In this document: in pieces, positions 8,567-15,963 of the stretch
How positions within the stretch are numbered: position 1 is the first letter of the stretch
Layout: each line of letters starts with the position of its first letter
Source: Cyclostephanos tholiformis
Taxonomy: Eukaryota > Bacillariophyta > Thalassiosirophyceae > Thalassiosirales > Thalassiosiraceae
Assembly: GCA_036939975.1 (NCBI GenBank)
Contig: JALLPB010000428.1
Span: 1-15,963 of the forward strand
Length of the DNA: 15,963 bases
Direction: 5' to 3'
The notes under the pieces: model-generated
What the model was told of the DNA's origin: nothing
Databases searched by the model: none
The model's input: only the letters and a program-made list of their open reading frames with translations
Program-made: the position numbers and the translations under genes

Positions 8567-9718
8567 GTAATGCGACGTGAACGCATCGACCAACGGACCC
8601 GCCACCAACGCGCCTACGTTCATGACGACGTAATACAATCCGAACGCGAATCCACGATTCGCGTCGTGGGTATACCTACGTATCCCCACGGTGAGCACGG
8701 GTATTCCCAGGCAATTCCCCAATGGCAGCGTAACCAACAGACAACCCAATAATACCCGCCTCGACGTCGTGACGAAAAGCATAACGCGCGATGATAGGGA
8801 TAGCGCGTATCCGACCCGCAGGCACCTCGCCACTCCGTACCTATCGATGATAGTGCCGGTGACGAGGCCGTATATCGTGATTAACGCCCCCCACATGCCG
8901 TATACGACCCCGGCCTGAACGTCCGTCATGCCGAACTCGTCGCTCAGGTACAACGTGAATATCAACGAGAAGGAGAAGTACGAGTACGAATCGAGGAATT
9001 TGAGCGCATACGCCTTGATCAATTCCGGTGGACTGTCGTAAATCAACGACAATAGGTTGCGCCACATCGAGGCGCATCGTTTACGTATCAACGATCGGAC
9101 GACGTCGTGGATCGTCCATATCATCGTCATCGCGGCGGGATACGTCCCGTCCCCCCCCTTCACGGGGGGGGGTATGTGGGAAATTTTACGACGGAATCGC
9201 CGTGGATCGTCGAGCGCGGACGTGGAATGTAAAGACGAAGGCGATGACGACGACGATGAGGACGATGAGGAGGAGGAGGAATTGAAGCGTACCTCGACGA
9301 CATTCCATTCAACGTGGGATGACGATGACGATGACGAGTTGGAGTTGGGAGAGGGACGATTGGACGCCACGTCATCATGGTCGCCCGGGTGGCGGAGGCA
9401 ACCACCCCGCTCGACTCGACGCAAAGACGATCGAGACGAGATCGACTCGTCGCCATCTCCATCGCCCCCACCGCATCGCAATGTCCTCGTCGTCATCATC
9501 ATCGCATCGAGGGATGATGCCACGGACGTCGTCGACTTCCTCCCACTTCTTCCGCCGACGCGGATGCCGCCGGCGGACGATCTCTTCGGCGACGACGACG
9601 ATGACGACGACGACAATGACGGATTAAATCCGATGCCGGAGGAGGAGGTGTCGGAAGTAAGGGCGGTCGTGCGCTGCTTCAGATGAGACCTATTCCGATT
9701 GATGCCACCCCCGGTCAT
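6990..9718 (-). CDS. Major facilitator superfamily transporter, two exons
   Basis: Exons 9718-7956 and 7713-6990 encode 828 residues. ATG at 9718 is the first in-frame Met after a stop at 9754-9752 and has A at -3. Residues 1-230 are a low-complexity cytosolic leader with a 13-Ser run (147-159). Twelve membrane helices are visible: six in residues about 240-470 and six in about 568-760. The helix 2-3 loop motif GTIIDRYGVAR (288-298) is MFS motif A. LYYVVMNVGALVAGP in helix 5 and ESLWSPRLYDYT...REGTYMALSSAP in helices 10-11 resemble POT/PTR-type carriers, but the substrate cannot be named. Two large inserts sit in loops: a Gly/Ser loop with nine consecutive His (386-394) between helices 5 and 6, and an acidic loop (493-507 plus later Asp) before helix 7. 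It is transcribed divergently from the channel gene. Confidence 0.85.
7714..7955 (-). other. Transporter intron (phase 2, 242 nt)
   Basis: On the minus strand the donor GTGAGT follows CGACACCT, and the acceptor is GCTAAG. Joining CT to G gives Leu and the continuous sequence MVFRHLDGTLPKYMVREFG across helix 7 and its loop. A second donor-like GTAAGG 18 bases upstream would remove the conserved-looking RHL segment and is less likely. Confidence 0.8.
8501..8530 (-). other. G-quadruplex-type motif in transporter coding strand
   Basis: On the minus (coding) strand five G tracts of 7, 3, 3, 4 and 6 bases are separated by loops of 1, 3, 1 and 2 bases; another run of eight G lies at 8484-8491. This fits the usual G4 pattern with very short loops and would also be present in the mRNA. 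It encodes the Gly/Glu loop between helices 5 and 6. Confidence 0.75.
8537..8563 (-). repeat. Pure (CAT)9 tract encoding nine histidines
   Basis: Nine uninterrupted CAT codons on the minus strand (ATG on the plus strand) give residues 386-394 of the transporter, in the loop after helix 5. Codon purity suggests recent expansion. Confidence 0.95.
9151..9172. repeat. C8-TTCAC-G9 hairpin inside transporter coding sequence
   Basis: Eight C, a five-base spacer and nine G form an all-GC hairpin. On the minus strand it encodes the PPPVKGG segment before the first membrane helix. Both homopolymers are slippage-prone. Confidence 0.85.
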
Positions 9719-10114
9719 CGTCACTTCTGTTTTCGTGATGAGAAGGGCAACCTAGGTACTGACTTTTTGCAGAGTCGTACCATACAGGGGGGGGAGAGTG
9801 CATGCACTCTACTACCGACCTCTCATGTGAAGATGATACGTACACTCTTTATCCTACCTACCTAGGTAGGTACCTACCTACGTTTGTGGCTGATCATACG
9901 TCCGTACGATAGTCACATACAATAAAATAGGTATCTACGATACCCGCTCTCGATGACTTCCCATCATATGACGAACGATCAGTTTTTTTCATCCCAGAAG
10001 CGCGACCATGATGGTCGACGCGGAAGGAATGGATTAATGTTATTTCGTTCGAAAGAGGCCTCTTCGCATCATCCTCGCTCATATTAATTACTATATATTT
10101 TAGTGATCCGAATA
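9719..10114. promoter_or_regulatory. Divergent promoter between transporter and channel genes
   Basis: These 396 bases separate the two start codons and must contain both 5' UTRs and promoters. Inverted repeats: an imperfect hairpin 9755-9781 (GGTAC-T-GACT against AGTC-GTACC), a perfect 16-base palindrome 9795-9810 centred on GCATGC, and two overlapping perfect 18-base palindromes at 9855-9872 and 9863-9880 built from CCTA/TAGG units. A small inverted repeat lies at 10003-10017. The AT-rich CTATATATTT at 10091-10100 is too close to the channel ATG for a standard TATA box of that start. A nine-codon upstream ORF starts at 10008 (ATGATG) and stops at 10037. Confidence 0.55.
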
Positions 10115-10771
10115 ATGTTGGAGCAGCAGAGACAACAGCAACAACGGCAACAACGTCAACGTCAACGCAACCATCGCCACCAACATCACAAACAACAAGA
10201 AGGACGAGAACACGAACAACAAAGAGGAGAGGAGAGGGGAGAAGAATGCAATGAGCGTACCAGCGACGACCACGACGTCGTCGTCGACGAAGATGATGGC
10301 AACGATGATTTCGACGACAATGATGACGACGACCCGTACACCGACGTCTCCTCCATGTCGGCGGAGGAGGGATCAAGAGAAATACTCGAAAATCACAAAT
10401 CGTCGTCGTCGATGAAGGTCGATGGTCTTGATGGCGGCGATTACGGCGGTGGCGGGAGTCAGTCCTTTTCGCCAACGTCGTCTCCGGGATGGGAGGACAA
10501 ATGCGGAAACAATGACGTCATGACCAACATCGACGACCATGACGACGACGACCACGACCACGACCACGACCACGACGATAATGACCACGGCGACGGGATG
10601 GGAATCGAGACTTCGTTGACGTGGTGCGCGTCATTGACGAATTCTTCCTCCCACACCTCTCCTACGTCGACATATGCCACCGCCAGGAGGAATGCAGACG
10701 TCGCAAACAACATCCACGATGGCAGGATATGTAACATCGACGAAGATGGACGTGACAATCACGACGACAAC

Positions 10772-10826
<55 letters not shown>

Positions 10827-13800
10827 GCCACTTGAGCAATGATGACGACACTGACGGCGATGGAAGTGGACATCTTCGCCTGCGCCGTCATCGTAGTCAT
10901 CATCCCACCCAGGACACGTTGAAATGCGTTACCACCGGGACCATTCCCTCGTCGCCTTCGCCCCACGCCTCATCCCCCCCCGGCGGCGGGAGCGCGGGTA
11001 CCATCCGCGGCGATAATGACCGTGCCGACGACGAAAGCAACGTCGTCAAGACCCCAAGCACGATCGTCATGCCGAGATTTTACGATTCCGAGGACGACTA
11101 CGGCGTCGGCGGCGGGTCGGTGGTGTTCGTGGACGCGCCGTCCTCGGCGATGATGCAGATATCGCCGCAGGTGAGCCACCAGGTCAGCAACAGCAACACG
11201 ATCAACAGCAACGCGAGCGGCGCGAGCATGGCGGAGCGAACTAGCATACGCAATCTGTTCATGCAAACCATCGAGAGACAGATGAGCAGTGGCAGCGTGG
11301 TCAGATTGCACGAGTTGCCGTCCTACCAGAGCGTGGGGGACGATAGGGAGGAGGAGGACCGCAGCGAGGTAGACGACGACGACGACATGACAGACGGCGT
11401 TGGCAGCGACGACGACGAAATCATCATCGCAGGTGAGGAATTCTCTCCGCCGCATTTGATGCCGTATCAGCAACGAAAGAGGCTGAGCGTGCGGGGGGTG
11501 GAAGAGGCGGGAGGGACCCAACGGCTGCTGCAGCCTGCCGGCGTTGCCATCGTCCTCCCCAACGACGTCATGACTCCTCCTGCCAATGCGCTTGCCGCCG
11601 TTGGAACGCCGATGGCGAGTGGAGCGGATGTTATGATCGCGAGAATACCGTCGTATCCTCCGAAAACTGCCACCGTTGGCGCATCCGCTCGAGGTTACGG
11701 CAACAACGATGCGGTTATTGGGGTGGGAGGGAACGTCGACGTTTCTAGTATCAATCCACCATCATCGCCACAGCAAGTGAAAATGTTGAATGTGGTAACA
11801 GGTGGCTATCGACAGCAGGAACGGGTCCTTCTTCCTCCCTCTGCTCTTTCGCCATCACCCCCGTCGCCACAATCGCCATCAGCGCCGTTTCATCACCAAA
11901 ATCAGCCTTCGATATTGGCTTCAAAGTACAGGGTGGCATCCATACCACCATTCCGAGGAAAGGGAGCGTCAACTGCATCGCAGAATCAGCGACATCATCT
12001 TTCCGCCGCAAATTCAAATTCCAGCGCCAACGAGGATGCCTATTCGTTGGGACGGGAGGAGAAGGAGACGATGAGAAAGGTCAAGAGCGCGATACCTAGT
12101 TCCAACGCCGTCACCGCTTCCTCCTCACCCACCGGGGATGGAAGAACTCCACAGAGGAATAGGAAGAAGCAGCAGAGGAGTGATAGCGCACAACAGCAGA
12201 TAAGATCCCACAGTGGCGATAGGAATCGTCCGCCCCTTGCACCGCCCCAGCACCCGCATCCTCAACAGCAACAACAACAACAGCAGCAGCAGAAACAACA
12301 GCAGCACCAGCATCACCAGGAGATCATTGATTCCGATTTCCCTCTTCCCGCCTTCCAGCATTCCCCCGTCTCGCCGCGTGGTGGCGTTGCCAGCGGTGGG
12401 TATCACATTCGAATCAACAGCCAGGGTTCAGTGTCGTCGTTGGGAAGCAATGCCGCCGGCGCCGATGACGCTGCCGCAGCTGCTGTGGGCGAAAGCAGCA
12501 AGTTGCATCATCACGCCGGGATGGAGCCGGCGATGTTTCACGCGGATTCGAGGGAGCATAGACATTACATGCAACAACAGAAAAAGCGACAAGAACATCT
12601 ATGGCAACAGCATTATAAACACCATGCACCGGTCAATCTGGGTCAACAGCAGCAGCAGCAGCTACATCCGAATTACAACGTTAACTACAACGCATTATTG
12701 GGACGCGAAGTGGCACAGTTTCTGCATGGAGAGCATGTCGCCAAGGCTGCGGAAAGGAATCAACAATTACAGCAGCAGCATCATCGTCAAGAGTACCAGC
12801 ACCAACAGCGGCAGATGTATAATCCGTACGGACCGCAAGCTCCTCCGCTCGGATGGAATCCACTTCATCACAATTCCTCTCCGCAACGGGTTCAACCGCA
12901 ACAACACGGATGGTATACGGGAAGCCATGAACATCTGAATCAACATATCCGCGTCTTTACCCCTCCTACCACATGGGATGCTAATAGCAGCGATGTTGCA
13001 CATCACCATCTTTATCAACGGCAAGTGTACTTGCCATCGGGGAGCGAGGATGAAGGGGATGACGATTTGGATCCGTTGATTAGCAAAAGTAAATATGCAG
13101 CAGGAGTTAGGGATGACGATGGTAGGAAAAATGGCAGCCCGCAGCAACGACAAATGGAATTGAATCGATATGAGTCACTGCCATCGCCTGCTTTGTTGAG
13201 AGGACAGAGCGACCTGGGCCGGTTTCCGCCAAATCAACGACCTCGACACTATCATATACAACAGCAGGGAGGTAACGCTCACTGGAATGATCGAAGCAGC
13301 AGCGATGTGAGGAGATCGCAGCAGCTAGAACCCGACGCACATGTTGAAGAATCATTCCCGAGCGAAAAGAGCTCATTGCTCCACGGTGGTGGTAACTACT
13401 TTGAGTACAGAATAGACAATGACCTCGGGGTAGGGGATGGAGGGAGGATAATGATGCCGCAGCACGGTATGCCTCCTAAAAATGCATTACGGAGCGAAGG
13501 CGCACATCCCAGCAGCAGCACCAAGAAGAAGAAAAGCAAAAGACGTAGGCATCACAAGGTGAGAGAATGGATATGTTAGGCCTGGAATATTTTTTTCGAC
13601 AAATTTTTGACATGCCTCTCGCCTACTTGCACTTTTTATGCAGGAGAAACACCAACATATTTATCCCTCTGAGTCCTCCGGGGAAGAGGCGAGGCCCGAC
13701 AACAGACACGACGGTGGGAGCATCAGCAACGGCAGACTTCGGGTTACCAAATCAAAGAAGAAGAGCAAATCGTCATCGTCGTCGCGTATACAAAATCGAA

Positions 13801-15683
13801 AACGACGTTATCACAAGGCAGGCAGGGAAAAGGGCACCCCACTATCAAAAATCGACGACTCTCTCAGCGAAACGTACTCAGAATCGCGGATGTCTGTCAG
13901 TAGCACGACCGATCGATCGCGCACCCGCCATAGCAAGGGCTTCATACAACAATTTCTGATATCGTCCAAGCTGCTATGTTTTAATCTACCCCTTTCCTTT
14001 TCGGCCATTTCGTTTTCTATCGTTTTACTCGGCATCGTTTGGCTCAAATATGCCCAGGAAATCTTACCAAGCTGTAAGGAGGTCAACTTTCACTCGTCTC
14101 AGTGCACCTATCCGGAGTTCCCTGGTTGTTACTTCTGTGATGAATACAATCCAACTTATCGTATCGCGATACGATTCCACAAATTGTGTTGTTACATTGC
14201 GGGTATTTCTGCACTACCTTTCTTCTTCAAGGCTACATTATGTTGGAAGGTATTCGTGGACGAAATGTCTAGTCCGACTACTGCTAGCCCGAGTGGCTTA
14301 ATATTCATGACGCTGGCGTTGTCGTTTGTGGGTCAACTCGGAAGCGTGGGTGGCATTTTGGTTTTCGTTGCTAGTTTTTTACATCTAGTTTTGGTTGTTT
14401 GGTTCACATATATGAGCTTGGCGTATCAGACAATGCCAGGTGAGGCTTATTGCGTCGCACATATCACCGTCAATCCTCAGTATTCAAGTTGTCTCATGTG
14501 TACGATGCTACGGTCATCGCTTATTTCGACAAATAGATCCAAGGTGAGGCTTATCACGTCGCACATATCTTGTCATCAACGTACAGTGTATTCATTTGTT
14601 GTCTCATGTATATGATGCTACGGGCACCGTTTATTTCGCAGCTGGTTTGCGAATACCATTGGAATAGGATTGTGTGCGGTTAAGATTTGGTTTTACTATC
14701 CTTTGGCAGGTCACTTCTTGATTGCAATAACTTTGATGTTGACCTTTGTGTACTATCCTATCAGGTGAGAGTTGGAAACTAGCGTACCACTGTTTCTTTT
14801 TCTCATTCTATCTTGCCTCACATTTTCGTGTCAAATCAGCTTGATTCGGGTAGCATTGAACGATAAGATGTCTGCAACAATTTGTTGGATGAATATGATG
14901 GGACCAAGCGTTTCGCTGTACTCCCTCGCCATAATAATGGAACCCACCTTCTCGCAGGAGAGGCCAGATATCAGTCACTTTCAGGCGGTTCAGCGATCCG
15001 TATACCTCCCCAGTATGACGTGTCTCTTTGGACTGTGCATTATCGGGATGATATCTAGCGTCCACAGCCTCATTGTGCGGTGGAAGCAGATTGCGAGGGA
15101 GGAATTTTCCCCCGCGCATGCTGCGTACAGTTTCCCATTATTAATGCATGCGATGGCTATCCAGTCTTATCGCAGCAGCCTGGACTTCTTCGCCCCAGCA
15201 GACACCGTTAGCGCTCAATTGAAGGCTGCGTTGCACGCGTATTGGGTGATTCTCCTGGTCGTCGGGACCTTTGCCGCCCTGACGTGCATTGTGCTTTATT
15301 TGGCTTTCCTCCCGACGTGGGTGGATGTGGATACGAGGGACGAGCTCGAGCCCCCCGCGCCGAACGAAACCTCCATCTGCAATAGTGTGACTTACGGAGA
15401 GTCGTTGATTCAGCCGTACGTCAGCCCCACGATACTGCAGGCCAACGAGACCGGGATACTGGTGATGGCGTACGACTACCAAAACGGTTGGTATGATCTT
15501 GTGCGTACGCGACGGATACCCGCTCTTGGTTTCGAGCCTATGATGGGGAAGAGGGCGTTCCACCGTGAGCGCAATGCGCTGAAGATATTCATGGGATGGC
15601 AAGATGTTATTCAGGAAGGTGACGAAGAAGGAGATGACATGTGTTTTGACAATGAGCTGGAGAATGCCTCCATCGAAGTTTAG
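10115..15683 (+). CDS. SLAC1/TDT-type anion channel with giant disordered N-terminal region, five exons
   Basis: Exons 10115-13558, 13644-14439, 14537-14543, 14642-14764 and 14840-15683 encode 1737 residues. The ATG is the first after an in-frame TAA at 10085-10087. Residues 1-1256 are disordered: Gln/Arg-rich start, acidic blocks, 18 Asp (220-237), ten Gln (717-726) and Lys/Arg clusters near 1140 and 1185-1206. No folded domain is seen there. Ten membrane helices follow (about 1257-1285, 1329-1352, 1367-1388, 1389-1408, 1420-1436, 1437-1456, 1469-1490, 1514-1534, 1546-1567, 1590-1615). HAAYSFP in helix 9 (1550-1556) matches the [AW]-x-Y-[ST]-F-P motif of plant SLAC1, whose Phe is the pore gate (Phe450 in Arabidopsis); Phe1555 is the counterpart. 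DPS at 1414-1416 matches the family's N-P-S before helix 5. It probably conducts small anions or organic acids across a membrane. Family fairly sure, substrate unknown. Confidence 0.78.
10772..10825 (+). repeat. Pure (GAT)18 tract encoding 18 aspartates
   Basis: Eighteen uninterrupted GAT codons give Asp220-237 of the channel's N-terminal region. The flanking Asp residues use mixed GAC/GAT codons, so the pure core looks like a recent repeat expansion. Confidence 0.97.
12263..12292 (+). repeat. CAA/CAG tract encoding ten glutamines
   Basis: Ten mixed CAA and CAG codons give Gln717-726 of the channel protein, within a larger Gln/His-rich block extending to about residue 735. Mixed codons indicate an older or constrained run. 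Confidence 0.9.
13559..13643 (+). other. Channel gene intron 1 (phase 0, 85 nt)
   Basis: Donor GTGAGA follows Lys1148, and the acceptor TATGCAG comes after a pyrimidine-rich tract. The frame stops inside the intron (TAG at 13577-13579) and resumes at EKHQHIYP. Lys/Arg-rich composition continues on both sides, supporting one gene rather than two. Confidence 0.85.
14440..14536 (+). other. Channel gene intron 2 (copy A of a duplicated intron, 97 nt)
   Basis: Donor GTGAGG follows ATG CCA G; the acceptor is ACAAATAG. The sequence closely parallels intron 3 from end to end, sharing the opening GTGAGGCTTAT, CGTCGCACATATC, TTGTCTCATGT, GATGCTACGG and TTATTTCG blocks in the same order. Confidence 0.8.
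14537..14543 (+). other. 7-nt microexon (ATCCAAG)
   Basis: This exon lies between an AG acceptor and a GTGAGG donor. With the preceding G and following C it encodes Asp1414-Pro1415-Ser1416. Skipping it joins the flanking exons out of frame and reaches a TAG within eight codons. Reading through copy A unspliced also breaks the downstream frame. The D-P-S product fits the family's N-P-S motif before helix 5. Confidence 0.8.
14544..14641 (+). other. Channel gene intron 3 (copy B of a duplicated intron, 98 nt)
   Basis: Donor GTGAGG is identical to that of copy A; the acceptor is TTTCGCAG. Splicing leads into C-TGG-TTT-GCG, the start of membrane helix 5 (WFANTIGIG). Confidence 0.85.
14765..14839 (+). 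other. Channel gene intron 4 (phase 2, 75 nt)
   Basis: Donor GTGAGA follows CCT ATC AG, and the acceptor is AAATCAG. The join gives YYPISLIRVAL between helices 6 and 7, keeping the final 280 codons in frame to TAG at 15681-15683. Confidence 0.85.
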
Positions 15684-15963
15684 GTTCACATTTGCTTTAG
15701 CGCATCGGTTAATTGTTTTGAAAGCACGTAAATACACGTCTCTAGAATTTTATTATACATGAAAAATAGAAGTGGACTATCGATCTTGTCAGACTATAAT
15801 CGAATTGATAAGCTAAGCATACCACCGCGGGTGAAAAGAGAATCATGGTGCAAACCGAGAACAGTTAGATTTGAGTGAAACTTGAAACACATTGACAAAA
15901 GTACGATACGTATTGAGGTTGAGGGAATTAAGGGGGCTTGCCCCCATTTTAGCTTAGTGAGGG
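15684..15963. other. 3' flank of the channel gene, no gene seen
   Basis: AT-rich sequence without an AATAAA hexamer on the plus strand that I can find. Near the window edge GGGGGC-TT-GCCCCC (15932-15945) forms a tight six-base-pair GC hairpin followed by ATTTTAGC. It could be the edge of a repeat continuing past the window. Confidence 0.5.

Noticed and set aside
9057..9686. 209-codon plus-strand frame with Asp/Glu runs opposite the transporter
   Set aside because: It is the mirror of the Ser-rich leader and first helices of the transporter. GAC/GTC and GAT/ATC triplets are open in many frames, and it has no domain.
10091..10100. TATA box for the channel gene
   Set aside because: The element ends about 15 bases before the ATG, too close for a TATA-directed start upstream of that codon; the AT-rich run is likely coincidental or part of the 5' UTR.
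11433..11439. GTGAGG donor-like site inside the channel's first exon (another at 11171, GTGAGC)
   Set aside because: The frame is open across both, no paired acceptor restores frame better than reading through, and the protein composition is uniform on both sides.
10970..11521. 183-codon minus-strand frame opposite the channel N-terminal region
   Set aside because: Val/Ala/His-rich mirror of acidic codons on the plus strand; no membrane pattern or motif. The plus-strand frame is continuous and spliced into a recognisable channel.
12213..12938. 241-codon plus-strand Asn/Ser/Arg-rich frame inside the channel gene
   Set aside because: Out-of-frame reading of the CAG/CAA-rich tract; the main frame is the only one leading through splicing to the channel.
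14440..14641. A single 202-nt intron instead of two introns with a microexon
   Set aside because: Direct joining shifts frame and meets a TAG within eight codons, destroying helix 5, whereas the microexon restores a sensible helix.
1..15963. tRNA, rRNA, CRISPR array or insertion sequence
   Set aside because: No T-loop-like GGTTCRA context with a paired acceptor stem, no rRNA-like blocks, no spaced direct repeats of CRISPR type and no transposase-like frame were found by eye.

Overview
The window looks like nuclear DNA of a stramenopile, most likely a diatom. This is inferred from gene style and not from a marker gene. It has three large protein genes with few short GT-AG introns (75-242 nt, donors GTRAGN), tight intergenic spacing, and proteins packed with Asp, Ser, Gln, His and Asn runs encoded by GAT/GAC/TCG/CAG-type trinucleotide tracts. 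The families are a Chk2/Rad53-type checkpoint kinase, an MFS carrier and a SLAC1/TDT-type anion channel.

Layout. 1-2392 has no convincing intact gene. It holds a hexamer array, a strongly pyrimidine-skewed stretch, a 14-mer minisatellite and a decayed-looking minus-strand coding remnant (about 1771-2240). 2393-6556 (+) is a three-exon kinase of 1289 residues in the order SQ/TQ cluster, FHA, kinase, long tail. 6557-6989 is the convergent 3' region. 6990-9718 (-) is a two-exon MFS transporter of 828 residues. 9719-10114 is a divergent promoter rich in perfect palindromes. 10115-15683 (+) is a five-exon gene of 1737 residues: a ~1250-residue disordered region followed by a ten-helix SLAC1/TDT-like channel. 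15684-15963 is 3' flank.

The most interesting points. (1) In the channel gene two adjacent introns (14440-14536 and 14544-14641) are diverged copies of each other and enclose a 7-nt microexon. Only inclusion of the microexon keeps the frame, and it supplies a D-P-S motif at the start of membrane helix 5. (2) The kinase ends in a textbook PCNA-interacting (PIP) box, unusual for a Chk2-type kinase. Its promoter has an exact E2F-type octamer. Its FHA domain is split by a ~90-residue disordered insert right after the Chk2-typical PWxRL strand. The transporter and channel genes share one short intergenic region, so co-regulation of two membrane transport proteins is plausible but unproven. The kinase gene has no evident functional tie to them.
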